DNA of 64,000 bases from Cellulomonas sp. Root485. Its GTDB lineage: Bacteria; Actinomycetota; Actinomycetes; Actinomycetales; Cellulomonadaceae. The DNA is taken from assembly GCF_001426705.1 (NCBI RefSeq), contig NZ_LMFC01000001.1, positions 905,102 through 969,101 on the forward strand, written 5' to 3'. Below, piece after piece: positions 29,073-36,094 of the stretch (positions within the stretch are counted from its first letter, which is position 1; each line of letters begins with the position of its first letter). The notes under the pieces are model-generated. The model saw nothing but the letters and a program-made list of their open reading frames with translations. It did not search any database and was not told the origin of the DNA. The position numbers and the translations under genes are program-made.

Positions 29073-29507
29073 ATGGACGATCCGCTCGCCGTCGAGGCCC
29101 AGGTCTGCCTGACCATGTCCGCCGCGGCCCGCAGCCTGGTCGCGTTCTACCGTCCGCTCCTCGAGCCACTGGGGCTGACGCACCCGCAGTACCTCGCGAT
29201 GCTCGCCCTGTGGCAGTACGGCCGGCTGTCGCTCAAGGACCTCGCGGCACTGCTCCACCTGGAGCCGGCGACGGCATCGCCGCTGGTCAAGCGCCTGGAA
29301 GCCATGGGGCTCGTCCGGCGGGAGCGCGCCGCCGACGACGAACGCGCCCTCGACATCGTCGTCACCGACACCGGCCGGGAGCTGCGCGCATCCGCCGTCG
29401 GGATCCCCGCAGCGATGGTGGACGGCCTGGGCCTGACGCCCGAGCAGATCGATCATCTCCGCACAGCGGCGGAGCTCCTGATCGCCGCAGCCGCCCCTAG
29501 CGCCTGA
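29073..29507 (+). CDS. MarR-family regulator, OhrR-like
   Basis: A 144-residue winged-helix dimer. Cys12 in VCLTMSAAARSLVAFYRPLLEPLGLT sits where one-Cys OhrR proteins carry their peroxide-sensing Cys. The wing/recognition region is LSLKDLAALLHLEPATASPLVKRLEAMGLVRRERAADDERA, shown here by its ends LSLKDLAALL and RRERAADDERA. It probably represses itself and perhaps the divergent small gene, releasing DNA on oxidation by organic hydroperoxides. No ohr gene is adjacent, so the sensing role is inferred. The message is leaderless. It overlaps the VOC gene tail-to-tail by 11 bases. Confidence 0.85.
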   Translation: MDDPLAVEAQVCLTMSAAARSLVAFYRPLLEPLGLTHPQYLAMLALWQYGRLSLKDLAALLHLEPATASPLVKRLEAMGLVRRERAADDERALDIVVTDTGRELRASAVGIPAAMVDGLGLTPEQIDHLRTAAELLIAAAAPSA

Positions 29508-29865
29508 TCATCTGCTGCGCGGCCCACCGGTTGCCGTCGGGGTCCGTGAAGAACGTGAACCGCCCCCACGGCAGCTCGACCACGGGCTCGGCGGCCACTC
29601 CGCGCCCGGTCAGGAGCTCGTAGAGGGCGTCCGCGTCGTCGACCACCACCTGCAGCCCCTGCTGCGCGCCCGGAGCCATCGACGTCATGTTCACGTCGAG
29701 GACGATCGAGCAGGCCGAGCCCGGGGGAGTGAGCTGCACGAACCGCAGGTTCTCGTCGACGGGGATGTCGTGGTCCGCGACGAAGCCGACCTGGTCGACG
29801 TAGAACGCCTTCGCGCGGTCGATGTCGGTCACGGGAACAGAGACGAGCTCGAGCTTCATGTCCAT
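29497..29865 (-). CDS. VOC/glyoxalase-family protein
   Basis: A 122-residue single VOC module with the opening LVSVPVTDIDRAKAFYVDQVGF and closing FFTDPDGNRWAAQQM. The family covers lyases, dioxygenases and antibiotic-sequestering proteins built on a paired beta-alpha-beta fold with a metal site; activity cannot be told from sequence. ATG 29865 has AAGGAG at the right spacing; a second ATG two codons later is possible. It is convergent with the MarR gene and divergent from the LLM oxidoreductase. Confidence 0.88.
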   Translation of the reverse strand: MDMKLELVSVPVTDIDRAKAFYVDQVGFVADHDIPVDENLRFVQLTPPGSACSIVLDVNMTSMAPGAQQGLQVVVDDADALYELLTGRGVAAEPVVELPWGRFTFFTDPDGNRWAAQQMIRR

Positions 29866-29960
29866 GGAGAACTCCTTCGGTGAGGTGGTGGACCCAGTCT
29901 GCGCACAGAAGAGGTCAGATCCTGTCCTTCTTTCGACCGGCCGGGTCGCGGAGCCGTCCG

Positions 29961-29966
29961 TAGGCT
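29961..29966 (+). promoter_or_regulatory. -10 box of leaderless LLM oxidoreductase gene
   Basis: TAGGCT is followed after 7 bases by the ATG at 29974. Confidence 0.6.
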
Positions 29967-29973
29967 CGACTCC

Positions 29974-30750
29974 ATGACGCACCCCATCCGCATCGGAGTC
30001 CAGCTCCAGCCCCAGCACGCCGACTACGCCCAGATCCGCGACGCGGTGCGCCGCGCGGAGGACCTCGGTGTCGACATCATCTTCAACTGGGACCACTTCT
30101 TCCCGCTCAGCGGAGACCCGGACGGCAAGCACTTCGAGTGCTGGACGATGCTCGGCGCGTGGGCGGAGCAGACCAGCCGGGTGCAGATCGGCGCGCTCGT
30201 GACGTGCAACTCCTACCGGAACCCCGAGCTGCTGGCGGACATGGCCCGCACGGTCGACCACATCAGCGGCGGGCGCCTGATCCTCGGCATCGGTGCGGGC
30301 TGGTTCGAGAAGGACTACGACCAGTTCGGCTACGAGTTCGGCACCGCCGGCTCCCGGATCGCGGACCTGGCACAGGCCATGCCGCGCATCACGGCCCGCT
30401 GGGCGGCGTCCAACCCCGTGCCGACCCGCCAGATCCCCGTCATGATCGGTGGCGGCGGCGAGCGCAAGACCCTGCGGGTCGTCGCGGAGCACGCCGACCT
30501 GTGGCACTCGTTCGGGAACGTCGACACGCTCGTGCGCAAGAGCGCCATCCTCGACGAGCACGGCGCCGACGTCGGGCGGGACACGGCCACGCTGGTCGAG
30601 CGGTCCATCGGGGTCGGGGCGCCGCCGAGCGAGGTCGCCGACGCGCTCGTCGCCGCCGGCGTGACGCTCTTCACCGTCGGCACCGGCGGTCCGGACTACG
30701 ACCTGTCGCTGGCCGCGCAGTGGGTGGCCTGGCGCGACGCGCAGGGCTGA
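29974..30750 (+). CDS. LLM-class F420/flavin-dependent oxidoreductase
   Basis: A 258-residue luciferase-like TIM-barrel enzyme. Motifs are IRIGVQL at the start, IFNWDHFFP near residue 38, MLGAWAEQTSRVQIGALVTCN near 60-80, the family signature DHISGGRLILGIGAGWFEKDY (about 93-113) shown by GRLILGIGAGW, and MIGGGGERKTL. The sequence resembles actinobacterial F420-dependent LLM oxidoreductases, so coenzyme F420 is the likely cofactor. The substrate is unknown. The transcript is leaderless. Confidence 0.9.
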   Translation: MTHPIRIGVQLQPQHADYAQIRDAVRRAEDLGVDIIFNWDHFFPLSGDPDGKHFECWTMLGAWAEQTSRVQIGALVTCNSYRNPELLADMARTVDHISGGRLILGIGAGWFEKDYDQFGYEFGTAGSRIADLAQAMPRITARWAASNPVPTRQIPVMIGGGGERKTLRVVAEHADLWHSFGNVDTLVRKSAILDEHGADVGRDTATLVERSIGVGAPPSEVADALVAAGVTLFTVGTGGPDYDLSLAAQWVAWRDAQG

Positions 30751-30776
30751 CCAGGGCTGATCCGGCCCGCCCCGCA

Positions 30777-30782
30777 TAGGCT
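30777..30782 (+). promoter_or_regulatory. -10 box before metallophosphoesterase gene
   Basis: TAGGCT ends 8 bases before the ATG at 30791, consistent with a leaderless or very short-leader transcript. Confidence 0.45.
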
Positions 30783-30790
30783 CGGGGGCG

Positions 30791-32413
30791 ATGAGCGACC
30801 CGAGCAGCCCCGAGGCGCGCGCCGAGCGACGGTGGTGGCCGCGGGTCCTCCTGCTGGTCGCCGCCGTGCTCGTCTCGCTCACCTTCGGGATCACGACAGC
30901 GTCCGTCGAGAGCAGCCTCGGGCCGCACGAGGCCCGGTACGACGTCACCACCGACGACACGGTGACCATCGACCTCGGCCCCCTCGGCACGCTGCAGATC
31001 GACTCGCCGCTGCCCCTGACGCTCGGCGTGCGGGTGACGGTGCAGGAGATCCCGGCGTCGGTCACCGAGCTGGACCAGGCGCGCACCCTGGCGGCGCTCA
31101 GCGGGGACCTGCAGAGCTACCTGCAGTTCTTCTCCGGCCCGCAGGCGACGGTCCAGGACGTGGCACGCGCCCTGGGCGCCGAGGCGCTCGAACGGACCGC
31201 GCTGGCTCTCGGGGTGCTGGTCGGCGGGTGGTACCTGGTCCGGTTCCTCGTCGGTCCGGCGCGGAGGGTGGAGCTGCACGACCGGGTGCGGCCGCACCTG
31301 CGGTCGGTCGTCGTCGGGATCGTCGTCGTGGGGCTCGTCGGCACCGTCCTGACGTCGAGCGTCGGGCGGCGGGACCGACCGTCGGCGTCGCAGCGGGCGA
31401 GCACGGTGTTCGACGGCACTCCGCTCGAGGGGGCTCGGGTGACCGGCCGGCTCGGCGGTGTCATCGACACCTACGGCGGTCAGGTCGTCGCCGAGCTGCG
31501 CAAGAACGAGAAGTTCTACGCGGAGGCCAACGCGTCGCTGCAGGCTGCCTGGGACGAGCGGCAGGAGCTCCTCGACCACCCGGAGCCGTCCACCACCGGG
31601 AGCCCGTCGCCGGAGGCGAGCGAGCCCGAGGACGACGAGAACCTGGTCACCGCCGTCGTCGTGTCCGACCTGCACTGCAACGTCGGCATGGCACCACTGA
31701 TCCGGACCGTCGTGGAGGGCTCGGGCGCCGACCTCGTCCTCGACGCCGGCGACACGACGATCAACGGCACGTCGGTGGAGCAGTACTGCGTGACGACGTT
31801 CGCCCGGGCCGTCCCCGACGGCGTGGAGCTGGTGACGTCGCCGGGCAACCACGACTCCGCCGAGACGTCGAGGAACTACGCCCGGGCCGGCGCCACCGTG
31901 CTGGACGGCTCCGTGGTCGAGGTGGACGGCCTGCGCATCCTGGGCGACCGCGACCCGAACGAGACGCGCGTCGGGGCGGGGGGAACCGCGCAGGCCGGGA
32001 AGGAGAGCGCCGCCGACGAGGCGCAGCGCCTCGCCGACGTCGCGTGCGACGACGAGGAGGGCGTGGACCTGCTCCTCATCCACACCCCAGGCGTGGGTGA
32101 ACGGGCGCTGGCGAGCGGCTGCGTGCCCGCCCAGATCTCGGGCCACCTGCACCACCGGTACGGTCCCGAACGGGTGGACGATGCCGTCCGGTACATCAGC
32201 TCCAGCACCGCCGGGGCGACGCTCGGACAACCGACCGTCGGGCCGCTGAACGGCGTCGCCGAGATGACCGTGCTGCGCTGGAACCCCGACACCCGACGCT
32301 TCGTCGACTACCAGCTGATCCAGGTACGACCGGATGCCACCGCGACCGTCTCGCCTCGCCTGAAGTGGCCGGCCGCTCTCCCGCCCTCGGTCGACGGTCC
32401 TTCACCCGTGTGA
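30791..32413 (+). CDS. Membrane-anchored calcineurin-like metallophosphoesterase
   Basis: A 540-residue protein. Membrane helices are at residues about 17-37, 133-152 and 170-190, with an extracytoplasmic domain between the first two. The C-terminal half is a metallophosphoesterase carrying the full metal-ligand series: SDLHCN (Asp292, His294), LDAGD (about 318), GNHD (about 352), a His in LLIHTPG (about 435) and SGHLHH (about 449). A coiled linker with an acidic tail (SEPEDDEN) joins the parts. By topology the catalytic domain is likely outside the membrane. The substrate is unknown; relatives hydrolyse phosphodiesters or pyrophosphates of lipids and nucleotides. Confidence 0.85.
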   Translation: MSDPSSPEARAERRWWPRVLLLVAAVLVSLTFGITTASVESSLGPHEARYDVTTDDTVTIDLGPLGTLQIDSPLPLTLGVRVTVQEIPASVTELDQARTLAALSGDLQSYLQFFSGPQATVQDVARALGAEALERTALALGVLVGGWYLVRFLVGPARRVELHDRVRPHLRSVVVGIVVVGLVGTVLTSSVGRRDRPSASQRASTVFDGTPLEGARVTGRLGGVIDTYGGQVVAELRKNEKFYAEANASLQAAWDERQELLDHPEPSTTGSPSPEASEPEDDENLVTAVVVSDLHCNVGMAPLIRTVVEGSGADLVLDAGDTTINGTSVEQYCVTTFARAVPDGVELVTSPGNHDSAETSRNYARAGATVLDGSVVEVDGLRILGDRDPNETRVGAGGTAQAGKESAADEAQRLADVACDDEEGVDLLLIHTPGVGERALASGCVPAQISGHLHHRYGPERVDDAVRYISSSTAGATLGQPTVGPLNGVAEMTVLRWNPDTRRFVDYQLIQVRPDATATVSPRLKWPAALPPSVDGPSPV

Positions 32414-32446
32414 TCCGCGTCACCCTGACCTAGGGTGGAGGAGCGA

Positions 32447-32470
32447 CCCCACCTGAGCTGTCAGGTCGGG
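32447..32470 (+). terminator. Weak hairpin after metallophosphoesterase gene
   Basis: ACCTGA and TCAGGT form a 6-bp stem with a GCTG loop, extended by three more pairs after one mismatch. It lies 33 bases past the stop and could instead sit in the leader of the next gene, since TAGGGT at 32431 may be its -10 box. Confidence 0.3.
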
Positions 32471-32510
32471 CCGTGCAAGGGGGTGGGTACATGGCCCGGG
32501 GAGCCGAGTC

Positions 32511-34064
32511 GTGAGCGGTCGGGGGCGGGGCGCGATGGCGCGTCCCGTCGTTCGCGCCGCGCTGGTCAGCGCCTGCGTGCTCGTCGGCACCCTGGTGCTC
32601 GCCCCGTCCGCGCTCGCGTCGTCCGGTGAGGCTGAGCTGCGCCCCGGCGAGACGCTGCGCCCCGGGGAGGGCCTCGTCTCGGCGGACGGGACGCAGACCC
32701 TGGTGGTCCAGCCCGACGGGATGCTCGCGCTGTTCGGCGCCGAACCCGATCCCCGCTGGGTGTCCGGTCCCGCCGTGCCGGGTTCGTCCCTGGTGGTCGC
32801 GGAGAGCGGCGACGTGGCCCTGACGGCGCCCGACGGCACCGTCGGCTGGCGTCCGGAGGCCCCGGCGACGGTCGGGTCGCGGCTCGTCCTGCAGGACGAC
32901 GGCGACCTCGTCGTGCTCGACCCGCAGGGCTCGCAGGTGTGGGAGTCCGGCACCGCCGTGCGGCCCTCGATCCTCCCGTCCGGCGGCGTGCTCGAGCCCG
33001 GCGACGCGCTCTCCTCGCCTGACGGACGCCAGACGCTCCTCGTGCTCGACGACGGTGACGTCGCGCTGCTCGGCCCGGACGCCGCGACACGGTGGTCGAC
33101 GGGCACCGACCACCCGGGGGCGCGCCTGACCCTGCGCGAGGACGGCGAGCTCGTCGTCACCGATGCTGACGGCGACCGCGTGTGGCGCAGCCGGACCGCC
33201 GGGAACCCCGGCTCGTCGCTCGTCCTGCAGGACGACGGTGACCTCGTCCTGTACGACGCCGCCGGGGCCGCCGTGTGGAGCACCGAGACGGTGATTGGCC
33301 CGTCGTCGCTGGTCAGCGGGACGCCCGTCGCCGACGGGGACGAGCTCAGCTCCCCGGACGGGCACCTCCAGCTGCAGGTGGGACCCGACGGGCTGGTGCT
33401 GGCGTACGACGACACCGTCGTGTGGTCCGCGGAGGCGCCCGGCGCGGCAGGGCTGGCCGTCCAGGACGACGGGAACGTGGTCGTGACCGGTGCGGACGGT
33501 GCGGTCCTGTGGGCCAGCGCGACGGCGGGCAACCCGGGGGCGACGCTCCTGCTCGAGGAGGGCGCGCTGCTGCTCCACGCGACGACGGGCCAGGAGCTCT
33601 GGCGTGTCGACGTGCCGGCCGACGTGATGGTGAGCCACCAGGTGGCGACGGACTGCGACGACGTCACCGCGCCCGTCCCGCAGGAGGACACCGTGGTCAC
33701 CGGGCAGGGTGTGCGCGTCCACCCGTGCCTCGCCGACGCGCTCGACACCCTGATGACCGCGGCACGCGCCGACGGCATCGACCTGCGCGCCTGGGGCTGG
33801 CGCAGCTCCAGCCAGCAGATCGCGCTGCGCGCCGCCAACTGCAGCCCGACCGAGGCCGACCCCACGGTCGTCGCGTGCCGCCCGCAGACCGCACCGCCGG
33901 GCACCTCCCGCCACGAGCGCGGCCTCGCGCTCGACTTCACCGTGGAGGGAAAGGTCCTGCGGGCCGGGTCGCCCGCGTTCGTCTGGCTCACCCAGAACGC
34001 CGCCGCCTACGGCCTGGAGAACCTGCCGGGCGAGCCGTGGCACTGGAGCGTCGACGGCTGGTGA
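32511..34064 (+). CDS. Secreted B-lectin / M15 D,D-carboxypeptidase-like fusion
   Basis: A 517-residue exported protein. The signal peptide (about 1-36) ends ALA. Residues about 40-380 contain repeated bulb-type lectin blades with the pattern LVLQDDGDLVLYD...AVWST (repeats near 120-150, 200-225, 230-265, 320-350), related to the mannose-binding QxDxNxVxY motif. Residues about 400-517 form a VanY/DacB-type M15 peptidase: WGWRSSSQQ, SRHERGLALDF (His467 region and Asp) and EPWHW near 506, the zinc ligands and catalytic acid. It likely trims peptidoglycan stem peptides while the lectin part holds a glycan. GTG has GGGGAG upstream. The lectin-peptidase fusion is unusual. Confidence 0.85.
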   Translation: MSGRGRGAMARPVVRAALVSACVLVGTLVLAPSALASSGEAELRPGETLRPGEGLVSADGTQTLVVQPDGMLALFGAEPDPRWVSGPAVPGSSLVVAESGDVALTAPDGTVGWRPEAPATVGSRLVLQDDGDLVVLDPQGSQVWESGTAVRPSILPSGGVLEPGDALSSPDGRQTLLVLDDGDVALLGPDAATRWSTGTDHPGARLTLREDGELVVTDADGDRVWRSRTAGNPGSSLVLQDDGDLVLYDAAGAAVWSTETVIGPSSLVSGTPVADGDELSSPDGHLQLQVGPDGLVLAYDDTVVWSAEAPGAAGLAVQDDGNVVVTGADGAVLWASATAGNPGATLLLEEGALLLHATTGQELWRVDVPADVMVSHQVATDCDDVTAPVPQEDTVVTGQGVRVHPCLADALDTLMTAARADGIDLRAWGWRSSSQQIALRAANCSPTEADPTVVACRPQTAPPGTSRHERGLALDFTVEGKVLRAGSPAFVWLTQNAAAYGLENLPGEPWHWSVDGW

Positions 34065-34070
34065 GCGCCC

Positions 34071-34076
34071 TACTCT
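34071..34076 (+). promoter_or_regulatory. -10 box of leaderless DtxR-family gene
   Basis: TACTCT is followed after 7 bases by the GTG at 34084; it starts 7 bases past the preceding stop. Confidence 0.6.
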
Positions 34077-34083
34077 GGACGCC

Positions 34084-34761
34084 GTGAGCACCCCGACGAC
34101 ACCCGAGCTGAGCGCCGTCACCCAGGACTACCTCAAGGTCGTGTGGTCGGCCCGCGAGTGGTCGGAGCAGCCCGTCACCACCAAGATGCTGGCCACCCGC
34201 CTCGGGGTCGGCGCGTCCACGGTCTCGGAGACCGTCCGACGGCTCGCCGACAGCGGCCTGGTCACCCACCAGCCCTACGGGGCGGTCGAGCTCACGGCCG
34301 CCGGCGAGCGGCACGCGCTCGCGGTCGTGCGGCGGCACCGGCTGATCGAGACGTTCCTCGTGGAGATGCTCGGCTACGGCTGGGACGAGGTCCACGACGA
34401 GGCCGAGGTGCTGGAGCACGCGGTCTCCGACCTGTTCGTGGAGCGTCTCTCCGCCCGGCTCGGCCACCCGACCCGGGACCCGCACGGGGACCCGATCCCG
34501 GGCTCCGACGGCTCCCTCGACATCCCCGCGGCCAGCGTGCTGTGGGACGTGGCGCCGGGGGAGTGGGCGGTCGCGCGGATCTCCGACGCGGACCCCGGGC
34601 TGCTCCGGTACCTGGAGTCGGTCGACCTGCTGCTGGACGCGCCGGTCACCGTGGTGGAACGCCGCACGGTCGCCGGGGTGATCTCGGTGCGCGTCGCGGG
34701 CGCGACGGTCGACCTCGGCGAGGTGGCGGCACGGGCCATCTGGTTGGTCCCCGTCCGCTGA
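34084..34761 (+). CDS. DtxR-family metal-dependent regulator, MntR-like
   Basis: A 225-residue repressor: winged helix at residues 8-70 (QDYLKVVWSAREW, GVGASTVSETVRRLADSGLV), a dimer/metal domain (about 75-140) and a C-terminal SH3-like domain. The metal ligands RHRLIETF (His, Glu), EVHDEA (His) and LEHAVSD (Glu, His) are present. The Cys found in iron-type DtxR/IdeR proteins is replaced by Glu (EVLEH), which favours manganese sensing. The message is leaderless. An MFS transporter follows on the same strand; whether it is a target is unknown. Confidence 0.88.
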   Translation: MSTPTTPELSAVTQDYLKVVWSAREWSEQPVTTKMLATRLGVGASTVSETVRRLADSGLVTHQPYGAVELTAAGERHALAVVRRHRLIETFLVEMLGYGWDEVHDEAEVLEHAVSDLFVERLSARLGHPTRDPHGDPIPGSDGSLDIPAASVLWDVAPGEWAVARISDADPGLLRYLESVDLLLDAPVTVVERRTVAGVISVRVAGATVDLGEVAARAIWLVPVR

Positions 34762-34820
34762 CACCCCGTACGCTGGGCGGCATCCACCGGAGCTGACGAC
34801 GGCGCACTCCGCATCGCGAT

Positions 34821-34832
34821 CGAATCGATTCG
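34821..34832. promoter_or_regulatory. Perfect palindrome before MFS gene
   Basis: CGAATCGATTCG is a perfect 12-bp palindrome just upstream of the RBS (CGGAGG) of the MFS gene; a possible operator that would block the transcript start. Confidence 0.35.
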
Positions 34833-34846
34833 TCCGGAGGCCGTTC

Positions 34847-36094
34847 TTGGTCCAGCTGCGCTCGGCCCCGCTGTCGCCCGCGCGCTCGCGCGCCGCGCTG
34901 TTCGCGCTCGCCCTCGGCGGGTTCGGCATCGGCACCACCGAGTTCGCGACGATGGGCCTGCTGCCCGAGATCGCCGGCGACCTCGGCGTCTCGATCCCCG
35001 TGGCCGGGCACGCCATCACCGCGTACGCGCTGGGGGTCGTCGTCGGCGCCCCGACGCTCGCTGCACTGGGCGCCCGGCTGGACCGCCGCCGGCTCCTCCT
35101 GCTGCTCATGGTCGCGTTCACGGTGGGCAACGTCCTGTCCGCGTTCGCGCCGAGCATGGGCTGGCTGGTGCTCGCACGGTTCCTCGCCGGGCTGCCGCAC
35201 GGCGCGTACTTCGGGGTCGGCGCGGTCATGGGCACAGCGGTCGTGGGACCCGAGAAGCGCGGGCGGGCCGTGGCGGCGATGATGGCCGGCCTGACCGTGG
35301 CGTGCGCTGTCGGCGTCCCGCTCTCGGCGATCGTCGGGCACGCGGTCGGCTGGCGATGGGCGTTCGTCGGGGTCGGCGTGCTCGGCCTGGTCACCCTCGC
35401 CGCGCTGCACGCGTGGACGCCGTCACTGCCGTCGCCTCCCGGGACCACCGTCCGGACCGAGCTCGCCGCCCTGCGCAACCGGCGGCTCTGGATCGCGTTC
35501 GGTGCCGGCGCGGTCGGGTTCGGCGGCATGTTCGCGGTCTACTCCTACGTCAAGCCGCTGCTCACCGAGGTGACCGGCCTGGGGATCGCGCTCGTGCCGC
35601 TGGTCCTCGCGCTGTACGGGATCGGCATGACGATCGGGACGGTCGTCGGCGGCCGGCTCGCGGACCGCTCCGTGCTCGGCACGGTCATCGGCTCGATGAT
35701 CGCGACCATCGTCGTCCTCGTGGCCATCGCGCTCGTCGGCGCGTACCCGGTGCCCGCCGTGCTCGCGCTGGTCCTGCTCGGCGTCACGTCCCAGGTGCTC
35801 GGGCTGTCCCTTCAGACCCGCCTGATGGACGTGTCACCGGCCGCGCCCTCCCTCGGTGCCGCCCTGTGCCACTCGGCCCTCAACCTGGGCAACGCGGCCG
35901 GTGCGTTCGTGGGCGGCCTCGTCATCGCCGCCGGGTTCGGCTACCTGGCACCCGCGTGGGTCGGGGCGGCGCTGACCGCGCTCGGTCTCGTGGTCGTGCT
36001 CGTCTTCGGGCGTGGCGCTGTGCCGGTCCTGTCAGCGTCGGCGCGTCCCGAAGATCGAGCGCGTGATCTCACGCCCGAGCTGAGTGCCCGCTGA
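34847..36094 (+). CDS. MFS transporter, AraJ/Cmx-like DHA1 family
   Basis: A 415-residue protein with 12 predicted membrane helices. Family signatures are GGFGIGTTEFATMGLLPEIA in helix 1 (here GIGTTEFATMGLLPEI), LDRRRLLLL in loop 2-3, ARFLAGLPHGAYFGVGA in helix 4, and PEKRGRAVA. Relatives export sugars, chloramphenicol or other drugs by proton antiport. The start is TTG 34847 with CGGAGG six bases before. The 3' end overlaps the convergent HerA-like gene by 63 bases. It follows an MntR-like regulator. Confidence 0.88.
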   Translation: MVQLRSAPLSPARSRAALFALALGGFGIGTTEFATMGLLPEIAGDLGVSIPVAGHAITAYALGVVVGAPTLAALGARLDRRRLLLLLMVAFTVGNVLSAFAPSMGWLVLARFLAGLPHGAYFGVGAVMGTAVVGPEKRGRAVAAMMAGLTVACAVGVPLSAIVGHAVGWRWAFVGVGVLGLVTLAALHAWTPSLPSPPGTTVRTELAALRNRRLWIAFGAGAVGFGGMFAVYSYVKPLLTEVTGLGIALVPLVLALYGIGMTIGTVVGGRLADRSVLGTVIGSMIATIVVLVAIALVGAYPVPAVLALVLLGVTSQVLGLSLQTRLMDVSPAAPSLGAALCHSALNLGNAAGAFVGGLVIAAGFGYLAPAWVGAALTALGLVVVLVFGRGAVPVLSASARPEDRARDLTPELSAR

